Below, in pieces: positions 44,101 through 55,047 of a stretch of DNA of 64,000 nucleotides. Below the pieces are notes generated by a model, which saw only the letters and a program-made list of their open reading frames with translations, searched no databases and was not told where the DNA came from. Source of the stretch: Heterohyrax brucei (taxonomy: Eukaryota > Chordata > Mammalia > Hyracoidea > Procaviidae). Within the stretch, counting starts at the first letter, position 1; the number at the start of each line of letters is the position of its first letter. The translations under genes were made by a program, and so were the position numbers. The stretch covers positions 68,543,431 to 68,607,430 of the forward strand of contig CM053146.1 in assembly GCA_028571685.1 (NCBI GenBank), read 5' to 3'.

Positions 44101-44569
44101 ATAAATGCAGTGGTTCTGCAATAGTAGTGAAAGTAAAGTGAAGAACTAATTGAAATTTAGTTTGATAAGACTTAGATGTTCCAGCTCCCCTGTCTCACAT
44201 TACAAATCCATGCAACTAATCTATCACAACGCCAGTATAGAATGGAGATATGTTTTCTAGAGACATTGAACACAGTTCCTCTGGTCTACCAGCTGAGGAC
44301 AGGTATACCATATTAATAGCAAAAGGATTAAGGGAAAATCTATATAATAACCGGGAAGATTCCCTTCCTTCACACAGAGCTGAAGTCCTCCACCTGGCCA
44401 CATCATCATGCATGCTTGCACTCTTTTTCTCTCTTTGTCCTTGCCCCAAACAACAAGCATCCAGTCTGGGGGAATCTGACCACCCCAAGATAAATATCCT
44501 ACTACAGGGACATTTTGGATTCTGCAAAAAATACTAAACTCATTTATCATCCAGAAAATTTTAACAAGT
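44101..44569. other. Unassigned sequence
   Basis: Contains three overlapping open frames of about 95-103 codons at 44216-44550 on both strands, with no motif. Opposed frames of equal length suggest chance. Confidence 0.5.
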
Positions 44570-45175
44570 GATAAGGCCCTTCAGTGACAAGGACATCCCA
44601 ACAAATTGTCAGTGCTGCACATTAAAATATGAGAACCAAGGATCACAAAACATTTAAAGAAAAACTCCGATATGAAAGATAAAGACCAGAAGTAATAGGA
44701 AATATCAACGTGGAGAAAAAAATTAACGACACAAGAAGAATTTTAAAAAATAAATCAGTAGTTATCTCTTGCCAAGCCAAGTGCCGTCGAGTCGGATCCT
44801 AGGGTCACCCTGAGTCAACCCTTAGAGAGATAATAACTTTTAGGCTTCTATAAAAATAATGCTGCAGAACAACAACAAAAAATGTTTCTCAGAAATTAAA
44901 AATAAAGTAGCAGAAGTAAAAAGAAATCCAAGATTTGAACTGCAAGACAAAATTGAGTCTGTTTCCTACAAAAAAGAAGTTAAGAAAAAGGGATTCAAAA
45001 AAACATAGGAGAATAAAGATTAGGAAGTTGATAGTTTTGTTTAAAACATCCAATCTCTGAATGACTGGAATACAAAGAAGTAAACAAAGTAACCAAGCAG
45101 AGAACATTATCAAAGAACAATTCAAGAACATTTCCAGAACTGAAAGGTACAAATTTCAAACGTGACAGATACACT
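44570..45175 (+). mobile_element. Probable L1/HAL1-type coding remnant
   Basis: A-rich sense composition, with phrases such as gttaagaaaaagggattcaa and aatctctgaatgactggaat that resemble ORF1-like LINE sequence. Weak assignment. Confidence 0.35.
44775..44806 (-). mobile_element. Ultra-short RTE/SINE tail copy
   Basis: Contains agccaagtgccgtcgagtcg followed by gatcctagggtcac; the copy may extend to about 44818. No convincing target duplication is visible. Confidence 0.6.
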
Positions 45176-45756
45176 TATGGTAGTTTATATTTAAGGCCCA
45201 GTATTAACCTGCTGCTTGAATTCCGGTGAAAACACGACAGAGCCTGCTGGTCATCAGTGGCCAAGGTGAGTTGCTGCCAGTCTAGCCAGCCCCATCTCTC
45301 CAAGCACAAGTTTTCAGGTATGGCCTAGACATCCCTGACTGAGGCAGCCCAGTTCCCCCAAAGGTTATTTCTCCACAGTCAGGGACAAAGTTTACCCTAG
45401 CTAGGGTAATGTGATGTCTTTACTCCCAAATAAGAAAATCCTTAAAAAATATTGAAGATGAATTCCCTTGGGGAATGATATGGTGGTAGAATTGGTAGCA
45501 ACAACTAGTTTTTTCCCTCATATACACCTTGTAAAACTCTTTGCGTTTCATATTATGTGCAAAATAGAAATCAAAATCTTAAAGAAAAACTCAGAATAGC
45601 TGAAAAATATTTCAAAGAGAAATGTAGTGATGGGACCTGACCCAGCTCAACTAAAGTACATTAAGAAGCTATAATAATTAAAGGATGTGATGTTGTTTGA
45701 GAACTGAAAAGTATGTAACAAAAAACAGCAAGTATGGTCCAAAAACACACACACAC
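45176..45756. other. Unassigned sequence
   Basis: No recognised repeat. A GC-richer part lies at about 45230-45400. Confidence 0.5.
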
Positions 45757-45965
45757 AATAACACAAAACCCACTGCTGCGTAGTTGATCTTAACTCGTAG
45801 TGACCCAAAGGACAGAACAGAGCTGTCTCACGTGGTTTCCAAGGCCACAAATCCTTGTGGAAGCAGATTGCCGCCATCTTTCTCCCATGGAGAGGATGGT
45901 GGGCTCAAACTTATGACCTTCCAGTAAACATCCAAGTGCCTAACCACAGTACCACCAGTGCTCCT
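45757..45965 (-). mobile_element. AfroSINE, long form
   Basis: Tail cacaaaacccactgctgcgt, extra block (tccttgtggaagcagattgc), head cctaaccacagtaccaccag. Near complete. Confidence 0.85.
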
Positions 45966-46392
45966 TTTACACACACTGGCATATATTGAATGGAAAAAGG
46001 GATGTTTGGTAAATTCGGTGTTTTAAAAAAAAGAAATTCAATCCACGCAATAAAATGCACTGGGCCATGGTTCATTAGAATTGAAGATATGGTGTAAGAG
46101 AGGTATATTTTGAACCAAAGACACAGTCCAAACAGTCAGGTAACATTGAGATAAATCAGGAAACGGATTTATCTGATGCCAAAAGGATGTCACTGGTGTT
46201 AACAACTCCTAAGAGGAATGAGATTGACCCAGCTCACTTTATAAAGGACTCTGACTCAATTAGCAATAGGCAGTTGTTAAGATTCCACAGAATTTGGCTG
46301 CGTAGAGCATATCTGAATAAAATCTAGATACGGTAAAGAAATATAAAAACAAGGAAAATAACTAACAAAGAATATTGGTGAATACTTAGCTG
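45966..46392. other. Unassigned sequence
   Basis: No recognised repeat. Confidence 0.5.
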
Positions 46393-46430
46393 CATGAAGT
46401 TTCTGAGGAGCAGCAAGTAGATTTGAACTG
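46393..46430 (-). mobile_element. AfroSINE middle fragment
   Basis: The piece gaagtttctgaggagcagca, agtagatttgaactg is the SINE core; it abuts the duplicated segment at 46431. Confidence 0.5.
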
Positions 46431-46648
46431 CCACTAGTAATTGGCACACGGAATGTATAAGGTATGAATCTAGGAAAACCGGTGGTGATAAGGTTTTCTA
46501 AACATCTGAACACAGAAAAAAATCACCAAAGTCAGAAACTCAACTCTTTAATTGAAAGTCTTATGTATTCTCTGTTATGCACATTATGAATAAAATGAAA
46601 AATGAATGAAACTTGCAACCAATATGTCAAAGTTTCCTCAGCATGTAA
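46431..46648 (+). repeat. 218-bp duplicated segment, copy 1
   Basis: Matches 47944-48160 almost throughout (aatgtataaggtatgaatct versus aatgtacaaagtatgaatct; gaaacttgcaaccaatatgt versus gaaatttgcaaccaatatat). The first ~60 bp are the start of the RTE coding region. The remainder is not RTE and has no known identity. Confidence 0.85.
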
Positions 46649-46867
46649 GGTAAGGGGATAACAGCATCAGGTAAGGAGACTAATGGCATCTCGTAAGGAG
46701 GGTAACAGAATCAGCGAAGAAGGTAGAAGGCCCCATTTGTCTGTCAGTGGGGGCAGGGAGGGTAGCAGCATCAGGCAACGGGGGCAACAGCACCCGGTAA
46801 GGAAGGTAACACCATCAGGTGAGGAGGGTAACACCATTAGGTAGGGAGGGTAATAGCATCACGTAAG
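46649..46867 (+). repeat. 22-bp minisatellite, left block
   Basis: Degenerate tandem units of about 22 bp resembling ggtaacagcatcaggtaagg, interrupted by a segment with ttgtctgtcagtgggggcag that recurs after the right block. About nine units. Continues at 47394. Confidence 0.9.
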
Positions 46868-46872
46868 TAGGG

Positions 46873-47393
46873 TGTCATGGATCGAATTGTGTCCCCCCAA
46901 AAATATGTGTAGCCATGTGGCTGGGCCATGATTCCCATTATCTTGTGACTGTCCTCAATTATGTGGTTTCCCTAAACTGTATGTTAAAGGATTAGGGTGA
47001 GGCTGTAAATCCCTTCATAGGATCACTTCCCTGCCCTGCTGTAAAGGGAGTTTCCCTGGAGTATGGCTTGCCGCACCCTTAATCCTTTCATCCTATGAGA
47101 GATAAAAGGACAGAGAAACAGGTTGAGAATTGGGAACCTCACCATCAAACAAGCAGCACCGGGAGAAGAGCCTGCCCTTCAGACCCGAGGTTCCTGCGCC
47201 AAGATGCTCCCTGGACAAAGACTGATGCAATACCGACTTTCCTCCAGAGCCGACAAGGGGAAAGCCTTCCCCTGGAGGGGACATCCTGACTATGGACTTG
47301 CAGCCTACCGGACTGTGTAAGAATAAACCATCCTTTGTTAAAGCCGTTCACTCTGTGGTATTTCTGTTAGAGTAGCCCTAGCTGACTAAAACA
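46873..47393 (+). mobile_element. Solo LTR, ERVL/MaLR-like family, within minisatellite
   Basis: The best-preserved member: TG start (tgtcatggatcgaattgtgt) and CA end (ctagctgactaaaaca). Flanks taggg/gaggg match in 4 of 5 bases. It splits the minisatellite. Motifs gagataaaaggacagagaaa and gaataaaccatcctttgtta may be TATA-like and polyadenylation regions. Confidence 0.88.
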
Positions 47394-47570
47394 GAGGGTA
47401 ACACCATCAGGCAAGGAGGATAACTGCATGAGGTAAGGCAGATAACAGAATCAGGTAAAGCAGGTAACAGTATTAGGTAAGGAGGGTAATAGCATCAGGC
47501 AACGAGGGTAATAGCATCAGCTAAGCAGGGTAACGCCATAAGGTATGGAGCGAGCGAGCAGTCCCCACTT
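47394..47570 (+). repeat. 22-bp minisatellite, right block
   Basis: About seven further degenerate units (ggtaacagtattaggtaagg, ggtaatagcatcaggcaacg), then cgagcgagcagtccccactt. Confidence 0.9.
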
Positions 47571-47943
47571 GTCTGTCAGTGGAGGCTTACTTGCTACTGT
47601 GATGCAGGAAGCTATGCCACTGGTAGTCAGGTACCAGCAGGGTCACCCATGGTAGACGAGTTTCAGCTGAGCTTCCAGACTAAGACAGACTAGGAAGAAG
47701 GACCCAGCAGTCTATTTCTGGAAGGAATTAGCCGGGGAAACCTTTATAAATAGCAGCCGAACATTGCCAGGTATGGTGCCGGGAAGTGAGCCCTCCAGGA
47801 TGGAAGGCACTTGGAAGATGACTGAGGAAGAGCTGAGTCCTCAAAGTAGAGTCAACCTTAGCGACATGGATGGAGTAAAGCCTCCGGGATCTTAGTTTGC
47901 TGGTGTGGCACGACTCAAAGTGAGAAGAAACAGCTGCAAACAT
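47571..47943 (+). mobile_element. RTE LINE 5' region
   Basis: Sequence leading into the RTE coding start: gtctgtcagtggaggcttac, agactaagacagactaggaa, gatgactgaggaagagctga, gaagaaacagctgcaaacat. It joins at 47944 to the duplicated segment, whose first bases are the beginning of the endonuclease region. Confidence 0.6.
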
Positions 47944-48160
47944 CCACTAATAATTGGGACGTGAAATGTACAAAGTATGAATCTAGAGAAACCGGTGGTA
48001 ATAAGATTTTCTAAACATCTGGACATAGAAAAAAATCACCAAAGCCATAAACTCAACTCATTAATCGAAGCTCTCACATATTCTCTGTTATGCACAATAT
48101 GAAACAGATAAAAGACAGATGAAATTTGCAACCAATATATCAAAGTTTCCTTAGCATGTA
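47944..48160 (+). repeat. 218-bp duplicated segment, copy 2
   Basis: Direct copy of 46431-46648, in the same orientation and about 1.5 kb away. Here it follows an RTE 5' region and is not followed by the minisatellite. Confidence 0.85.
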
Positions 48161-48259
48161 ACGTTCAAAAGTTTATAATTGATCAGTTAAAACACAGAGA
48201 GAGTTCCAAATAATGATAGGAACAATGGTGATGTTCACATGTAAAATAAGTCACAGAGA

Positions 48260-48600
48260 AGAACATAGGTGCTCACATACACTGACAGTGGGAATGTGAA
48301 AGAGCATGACCACTTTACATTTCTTCAGTAATGCAGAATAGCCACATGATTTAGTAATTTCTCTCTTAAACTAACTCGAGAAGAATTGAAAATGTATGTT
48401 CTCACAGAAATCTGTACAAAGTTCGTCACAGCAGGGAAGCGAGAATGGGAGCGACTTCTAATAGACCCAAAGTTTCTTTTTGGTTTTATTAAAATGTTCT
48501 GAAATTGGACAGTGTTGGCTGTTGCTCAACTCCATGAACACGTTAAAAAGTATTGAAATATACACTTTAAAAGAGTAGATTTTACCTAACTAGAAAAGAA
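48260..48600 (+). mobile_element. Old L1 3'-end fragment
   Basis: Resembles the old L1M ORF2/3' UTR end: cactgacagtgggaatgtga, aaaatgttctgaaattggac, gcaactccatgaac-like and tgaaatatacactttaaaag. Confidence 0.55.
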
Positions 48601-48866
48601 AAAATATATAAAATTATAATTTAAATTATTATTTGTTTTTATATGTCAATTTATGTTAATGTACAAAAATGTATGTCAGTATATAAAGAAGAAATATAAA
48701 AATCTGTTAAATTATTGATAACATATTTCTAGGTCTTAGAAGTTTGCATTATTTCATGGTCTTCTTTCATTTTTCCAGATTTTCTGTAAGTGAATATAGG
48801 TCTTTGGAGTCAGACATAACATCAAGTCAGAAATGTCAATTATTAGGTTTGTGTGCTTGGGAAGTT

Positions 48867-49625
48867 TTCTTAATTCTTTTTTTTTTATTTAATATGACTG
48901 AATGAAAATGTACATTCCCATGTAAATTTACATGCCCACCTATATGCATCTTCCTCTGCTCTCCCTGCCCAGTGACAGCACACTATTCCTCTCTGCTCCA
49001 TACATGTCTAATCCTCCCAACAGTCTCCTTTCCCCTCCTCTCCACCCACTCTCCTTCCTCCAGTCAGAGGTCAGCAGGATGATATCCTATAGATGTATAG
49101 AACCATAAAGCGCATCCAATACATGGTTACTCTGCATTGCCAAGTCCAATACACTTGTGTCCCAAGAGTGGACCTCTGTTGTGATTTATGGGCAAGGGCA
49201 GCATCAGGGCCAGGGACCATGCTCCCAGGCGAACCCCCAAATCGCTGGAGGTCTTTTAGTTGAGATCTCAGGATGCACCCCGTTTTATTCTTGTGTTGCC
49301 AGTGAAACTCAACTTAGTGAGCTCCATCGCGGCTATCACTGGTGGTGGCTCGGCACCATCCAGTTCTTCTGGTCCCAAGTCAATGTAGGCACCCACTCAT
49401 GTGGGTCTCTCTATCATCTGGGTTGTCTTTACCCATGTCATTTTGGTCCTCGGTGAGCATCCATTCCTGCTGAGTTGGGACCATTTGCTGTGCCCTTGGA
49501 TGGCAGCTTGGCAGCTTTTAAGACCCCAGATGCCACTCACCAACGTGGGGTGCAGAGAGCCCTCTTAGCAAAATGCTAGTTGTGCCAATTGGCCTCACTT
49601 TTGCCTAAGAGCATGGTCCCCTGCC
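48867..49625 (-). mobile_element. L1 3' UTR, antisense, 5'-truncated
   Basis: T-run at 48879-48888 (poly-A of the element), then the same 3' UTR as at 25111-25594 and, in reverse, 50990-51645. Contains ctgagttgggaccatttgct and ttaagaccccagatgccact. The open frame at 49157-49456 is non-coding UTR. Confidence 0.88.
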
Positions 49626-49796
49626 CCCTGCCCCAGCTACTCTGTCCCTGAGCCTCAGTTCCTTGTCCATAAAATTAAGACAATAATGCTATTTCCCTTG
49701 CAGACTGACAAATGTTAACGGAGGTATACACGTATCAGGTATATCTGTATACCTGTATATTCTAATGCATATCTTCATACATTTTAGAGCATATAG

Positions 49797-49933
49797 AGCC
49801 ACCACCATAGAGTTGATTCTGACTCATAGCAACCTTATATGTCAGAGTAGAACTGCCCAAGTTTCCAAGGAGCATCTAGTAGATTTGAACTGCCAACCTT
49901 TCAGTTAGCAGATACATAGCTCCGGGGTTTCCA

Positions 49934-49935
<2 letters not shown>
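49797..49935 (-). mobile_element. AfroSINE, short form
   Basis: Tail gccaccaccatagagttgat, core ttccaaggagcatctagtag, head shortened to gctccggggtttcc. Confidence 0.83.
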
Positions 49936-49965
<30 letters not shown>

Positions 49966-50056
49966 ATGTATATATATATGTATATATGTATATACACATG
50001 ATATGTGTATATACATATATATATGGATATATATATCATGTGTATATACATATTCT
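49936..50056. repeat. TA-rich repeat with a perfect 19-bp hairpin
   Basis: Alternating TA/TG sequence. Positions 49981-49999 (tatatatgtatatacacat) pair perfectly with 50003-50021 around the 3-nt loop gat. Confidence 0.92.
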
Positions 50057-50449
50057 AGTCATTTAATGCATTTTATAATTGGGAAATTGTTTTCTCTTTA
50101 AAATCATATTTTGTAATTTTAAATGAATTCATGTGTCTTGACAGCAACTTCTATAAGTGTAAAATACAAGCATAAGATTAAAAGTTTGCTAAGACCCTGT
50201 CTTGCTCTAAGGTTCTATAATTCCTAAAAAGTCATGACATAAGTACTTGATAAATAATTGGAGATTTTAAAAGTATATGCTCATTATGAAATACTAGAGG
50301 AAGGAATTAACTACCTAGGAAATGTTGCAGAGGAGCAAATTGCAATGCCAGACACTGACTGAAGAGTTTTGGGTTTCTTCCCCTTACTAGCATGTGGCAC
50401 CCAGAATAAGGTCACAAGCTAAAGAAGAAATCCATTAATATTGAGTGAA
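50057..50449. other. Unassigned sequence
   Basis: No recognised repeat. Confidence 0.5.
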
Positions 50450-51645
50450 ATTTGAATGTTTATTACAGCACAGTCCACAATAGCAAAAAGTTGGAAATCA
50501 ACCCAGATGGCCAACAACAGATGAGTGGATAAATAAACTATGGTATGTATACTCAATGGAACACTATGCAATGATAAAGAACAAAGATGATTTTAGGAAG
50601 TGTCTCATAACCTGGTTTCAGTTGGAAGACATTATGTTGAGTGAAAGTTGTCTGCAGCAAGGGACAAATACTCTATGATATCCTTACTATAAGAACTTAA
50701 AAACAGATGCATGTATGGAAGAAAAGATTCTTTGATGGCTGCAAGGATGGGAAGGGAGGGAGGCAAGGGTTGGTTATAGATTAGATAGTTGGTAGAAATT
50801 TGGTTTGGTAAAATCAGTGACAGCACACATTACAAAGAAGATCAATTGAATGCTAACATAATAATCTTGACCCAATATTGCTAGGACAGAGTAGTAGGGG
50901 TTGGGGTCTGGGGCCCACGCTCTCAGGGAACATTGAGGCCCAGCTGGCGTAACTAGCATATTGCTGAGAGTCTTCTGCACCCCATATTGGGAGTGGCATC
51001 TGGGGTGCTAAAAGTTAGCACACCAAATGGTCCCAACTCAGCAGGAACAGACAATCACCAAGGACCAAAATGACATGGGCGAAAGAGAATCCAGAAGACA
51101 GAGAGACCCACATGAGTGGGTGACTGCATCGACATGTGACTGGAGGAACCAAATGGTGCCCAGCCACCACCAGTGATAGCCATGATTGGGCTCATAAAGT
51201 TGAGTCTAATTGGCAACATGAGAAGAAAAAGGGGTGCACTCTGAGAACTGCACTATAAGACTGCAATTGATGATCCAGGGACCTCGGTGTTCCCCTGGGA
51301 GCATGGACCCTGGTCCTCATGCTGCCGCTGTCCACAAATCATTATGGAGGTCAACTCTCTGGATAGGAACGGATTAGACTCGACGACACAGTGTGACCAT
51401 GTCGTGTATGCAGTTTGTGATTCTATGGATCAATAGGATGTCGTCCTGCTGGCCTCTTACTGAAGGAGGGGGAGGGGGAAAGGAGGGGACAGGAAATTGT
51501 TAGGAGGACATGACATGTGTAGAACAGACAGGAAGGGTGTGCTGTCACCGGGCAGGGAGAGCAGTGGGAGCTGCACATAGGCAGGCATGCAAATTTATAC
51601 TGGACTGTACACTTTCACTCAGTCACAACAAATAAAAAAAGGAAT
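50450..51645 (+). mobile_element. L1 LINE 3' end with full 3' UTR
   Basis: Begins in the last part of ORF2 (gcacagtccacaatagcaaa; aacagatgagtggataaata) and continues through a roughly 650-bp 3' UTR (tgcaccccatattgggagtg; ccaaggaccaaaatgacatg) to caacaaataaaaaaaggaat. The sense counterpart of 48867-49625. Confidence 0.88.
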
Positions 51646-51659
51646 AAAAATTGAGTGAA

Positions 51660-51705
51660 ATTAACCCATAACCATCGAATCAACTCCAGCTCATAGCACC
51701 TACTA
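51660..51705 (-). mobile_element. AfroSINE tail fragment
   Basis: Tail-only: ttaacccataaccatcgaat then caactccagctcatagcacc. Confidence 0.55.
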
Positions 51706-52133
51706 ATTATTTCTCAACTTGGCTATGATGTTCATTTGTAAAAGTAGTCTTTTTGAGGTAAATATTTGCTCTGCTATTCTAGTAAAACAAAGAGAAACTA
51801 CCCCCCTCCCCATTTCTTTTCATCAAATGTGCTAATTGGGAACATATTTTTCCCTATTCGTGCTTTCACGAAAATACAATTTTTCTCTCCTTACTCCTGC
51901 AGTCGCTTGGCCTTTGGGAAGATAAGATGAATTCTCTGATAGGCAAATCCGAGGCAGTTAACCAGGAATTCTTGACTCAACATCACTTTCCTTCCTCCTG
52001 AGAAATGCTACCTGCTCCAGAGACATGTATTTCGCTAGGTCTCCAGGAGTCTGCCTCCATAGAGTGGAAGCATGCAGCGCCGCCAGCGATCTGCAGAGGT
52101 GGTGGAGTTTTCAGACTGCCAAATAAACACATA
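51706..52133. other. Unassigned sequence
   Basis: No recognised repeat or exon. Confidence 0.5.
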
Positions 52134-52137
52134 GCCA

Positions 52138-52158
52138 GCCAAGTGCCGTTGAGTCGGA
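52138..52158 (-). mobile_element. Ultra-short RTE/SINE tail copy
   Basis: Reads gccaagtgccgttgagtcgg, one substitution from the core shared with 25804. Flanks atagcca/ataagca are only a weak candidate duplication. Confidence 0.55.
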
Positions 52159-52169
52159 TCTATAAGCAA

Positions 52170-52494
52170 AACTAATACCATTTCATCTTGAAAACTAAGG
52201 TGCACCTGATCCAAGCCGTAGTGTTTTTAGCTGCCTCTTACGCATGTGAAAGCTGATGATGGATAAAGAAGACCAAAGAAAAACGGATACCTTTAAATTG
52301 TGGTGCTGGAGAAGAGTATTGAATTTACTATGAAGTGACTAAAGAATGAACAAATTTGTCTTGGGAGAAGTACAACCCGAATGCTCCTTAGACAAAAGGA
52401 TGGCAAGACTACTTGTTACACGCTTTGCACATGTTGTCAGGAGTGCTGCTACGAACTGGAACTGATTCAATGGCATCTAACAACAACAACAACA
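52170..52494 (+). mobile_element. RTE LINE 3' end with internal deletion
   Basis: Follows the RTE C-terminal region (gaaaactaaggtgcacctga; acgcatgtgaaagctgatga; aattgtggtgctggagaaga) but jumps from cacatgttgtcaggag directly to the tail ctgctacgaactggaactga, losing about 140 bp. Ends in (aac)n. Confidence 0.83.
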
Positions 52495-55047
52495 CTGTAC
52501 AGTAATCTGGCCACTAGCAATAACAAAGCAATATTTTGACTCCCGTAGTATCATTTTTTTGCTTTTATTTCTCAAATTACTTATAACTGAATAAGAAAGA
52601 AGGATTATATTTATGAAGAACACTTTGGGTACCTCAACAAGAATACTTCTGGGACAGTCTAAGAAAGAACAGATACTTGGAGAATGGTGGCTGGAAACAA
52701 AGATAAAGAGGGGAAGCACAGTATAATTCACCTGTTTACCACTTGACCCACTGTCACAAAACATCTTTAATAGCCTTCAAAAAAGATAGAAAAAGCTTGG
52801 AACTATCAGCAAAAAATGTTTCATAACTGAGCTAGTTTAAACTAGATGTCAAACATCCCAGGCAATCAAATGAGGCCTCACAGTGGATTTTGAGATTGAT
52901 AATACCCGTATGAGTTCTATCTTAAAATTTGGTTAGAAAGAGCACGTGTTAATGACATTTTGTATACTTATGCTTATTTAGCGTAGGAATGGAAAATTCA
53001 TCAATAAAATACGTCAACATTGAAAGAGTATGTGTAGCTTCATCCCAAACTTTAGTCAAGCCTAAACTGAATGAAATAAGAAAAATCACAATCTTTGACT
53101 ATTTCTTTCCCATTTATTTTCATATTGGAGGTTTTATGCGACTAGAAACAGAGCAAAATTTAACTTTTCAAAAAAAGCTGATAGTAACAAATATTATATG
53201 ACAAAAACAAAATTTTCTAGTCTGTTCTTTGTCTTTTATTCTCATAAATCTGTTGACATGTAGAAATTCCACAAAAGCAAGTATTGGCTGAATATTTTTT
53301 AAAATTATAATTGTCTAACAGGGGCTTACAGTTGCTCATAAGGGACTGAGTTCTCTTCCTGGCAAGGGTCCAAACAGAAGTTGTATCATGCAGTAAGGAT
53401 GATGGGAAAGAATTTTGCGTTAGATAGCTCTTTAGCTTCAATTCCTTCTATAATATTCTGTAACTCAATTCAATAGTCCTTCCGGTTTCTACCTTTCTTA
53501 TTTGTAGAATTCAATTATAGATAATTTCTCATTTCTTCACTTATCACTGCTTAGGAATATTATATAACTATATTTCACATCTATTAAGCAATTTTTTTTC
53601 TTTTGATAATTTCCACCTATGGAATACTTTCTTAATATACATGCCAGTCTACTTATTACCTTATACACGGAGAAATTTTGCTTTAAGACTATTGATACCT
53701 TCTACTTAGTTGTGCTATTCTTTCTATTATAAAATGTGTACTGTCTAGAACCATACATTTTAGCCTTCCATGTTTTGTGGTGTATATGATGTACCACCCA
53801 CATTTCTGGCTCTGAGGTTCTTTTGTAATATATTTTTACCACTGAAAGTATTTGTTTCCCTCCAGTGGGGATTTTTGTAATGGCAAAAGTCAATAGAAAA
53901 TTAGTTGGAGCAAAACAGCTAGGATAGGAAGTTTACAAGTAAGGCACTGCAATCAAGACATGTGATTAGGTAAAGATTTTTGTCTCTTTGGCATTTTGTA
54001 CCGCTAGATAAGGCTTTGTAAGCTTATTTATGATTTCATTTGTGATAGGGAACCTGGTGGATTTTATTTTGTTTCTGTGTGTGTGTGCGATATTTGGAAA
54101 ACCAGAGGTTCCCTATGTAACCTAGTGGAAAAAACCAGCGACTACTAATTATGAGATCGTGTAGTACCAGATAATGTTTCTGAAAATCCATGTTAACCAA
54201 CCACAGATTTAAACACATTCCTTGGCTCAGCATACTTACATTAACAAAAACACACGGTAACCAAAAAAAAAAAGTATTCCTAAGTAGGAAATGATTGGAC
54301 CTTGAAAGTGTTAAAGCACAACTACAGTCATATCTTCACTGCCCTACTCTTAGAAGAATGAACAAATTGAGTAAGCCAACAGCATTTTGGTCTACACTAA
54401 GATGGGAAAGGTACATCATAATTGCTTCCACTCTCACCCAAAACACAATAGCATTTTTTAAAAAATGGCTTATACTCCAAGTCCATGGACCATTAATCTA
54501 CTTTTCTCACTTTCTCAGACAGAGTAGGCCCTTAATAATCCTGCTCAACAGAGGACAGGGAGAAGCAATGCCAGGAGAGACAGTCTGGTGTGTAATCAAG
54601 AGATGAAATCTAATTGCAATCTAGAGTTTACATCACGCCAAACATCTAGTTAGTGTAATTTTTTAACTGAGCCGTTGTTAACGTTACCTCTTACACATAG
54701 CATTTCTGATGTTTTAATGAAATTTGGAGAATTTTAAAAAGATAATGGCTTTAGCTCTGGCTCTCGCAAGCAACACTCTGGCAAGTAGCTTACAACAAAT
54801 AGCCTGCACCTGTGAATGCTCAATCACCATGAATTAAACTTCACATTACTAAATCCAAGGAAGCTACAGCTAAAAACCAAAACAAAACAAAACAAACTCT
54901 TAGTGTGTTTCATTTTTGCTTTAAAATTATTCAGTCACATTACGCAAATGCAACCCAAGACAAGTATTATTGCTAGATATCTAACACGGCTTTGCTTTTT
55001 AAAAAATTTCTTTTCCTGCTTATTTTTAAAGAATAATTATCTTCTTG
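52495..55047. other. Unassigned sequence (about 2.5 kb)
   Basis: The largest stretch without a recognised repeat. Open frames reach about 103 codons (54295-54606) but show no motif, and I see no convincing splice-site and frame combination. A short (TG)n lies near 54078. Confidence 0.5.

Noticed and set aside
44216..44550. Three overlapping open frames of about 95-103 codons on both strands
   Set aside because: Mutually shadowing frames without motif, start context or neighbouring exons.
44775..44818. Target duplication around the tail-only copy
   Set aside because: The flanks (tatctctt and agagagata) are inverted rather than direct, so they do not support a target-site duplication.
46649..47570. 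CRISPR-like array of regular repeats
   Set aside because: The 22-bp units are contiguous, degenerate and without unique spacers, and the DNA is mammalian. It is a minisatellite.
49157..49456. 99-codon open frame
   Set aside because: Lies in the antisense of an L1 3' UTR, which is non-coding.
52495..55047. Host exons in the longest repeat-free stretch
   Set aside because: No frame with recognisable domain, no consistent splice-site pair and no codon-like composition were seen. Conservation data would be needed to claim otherwise.
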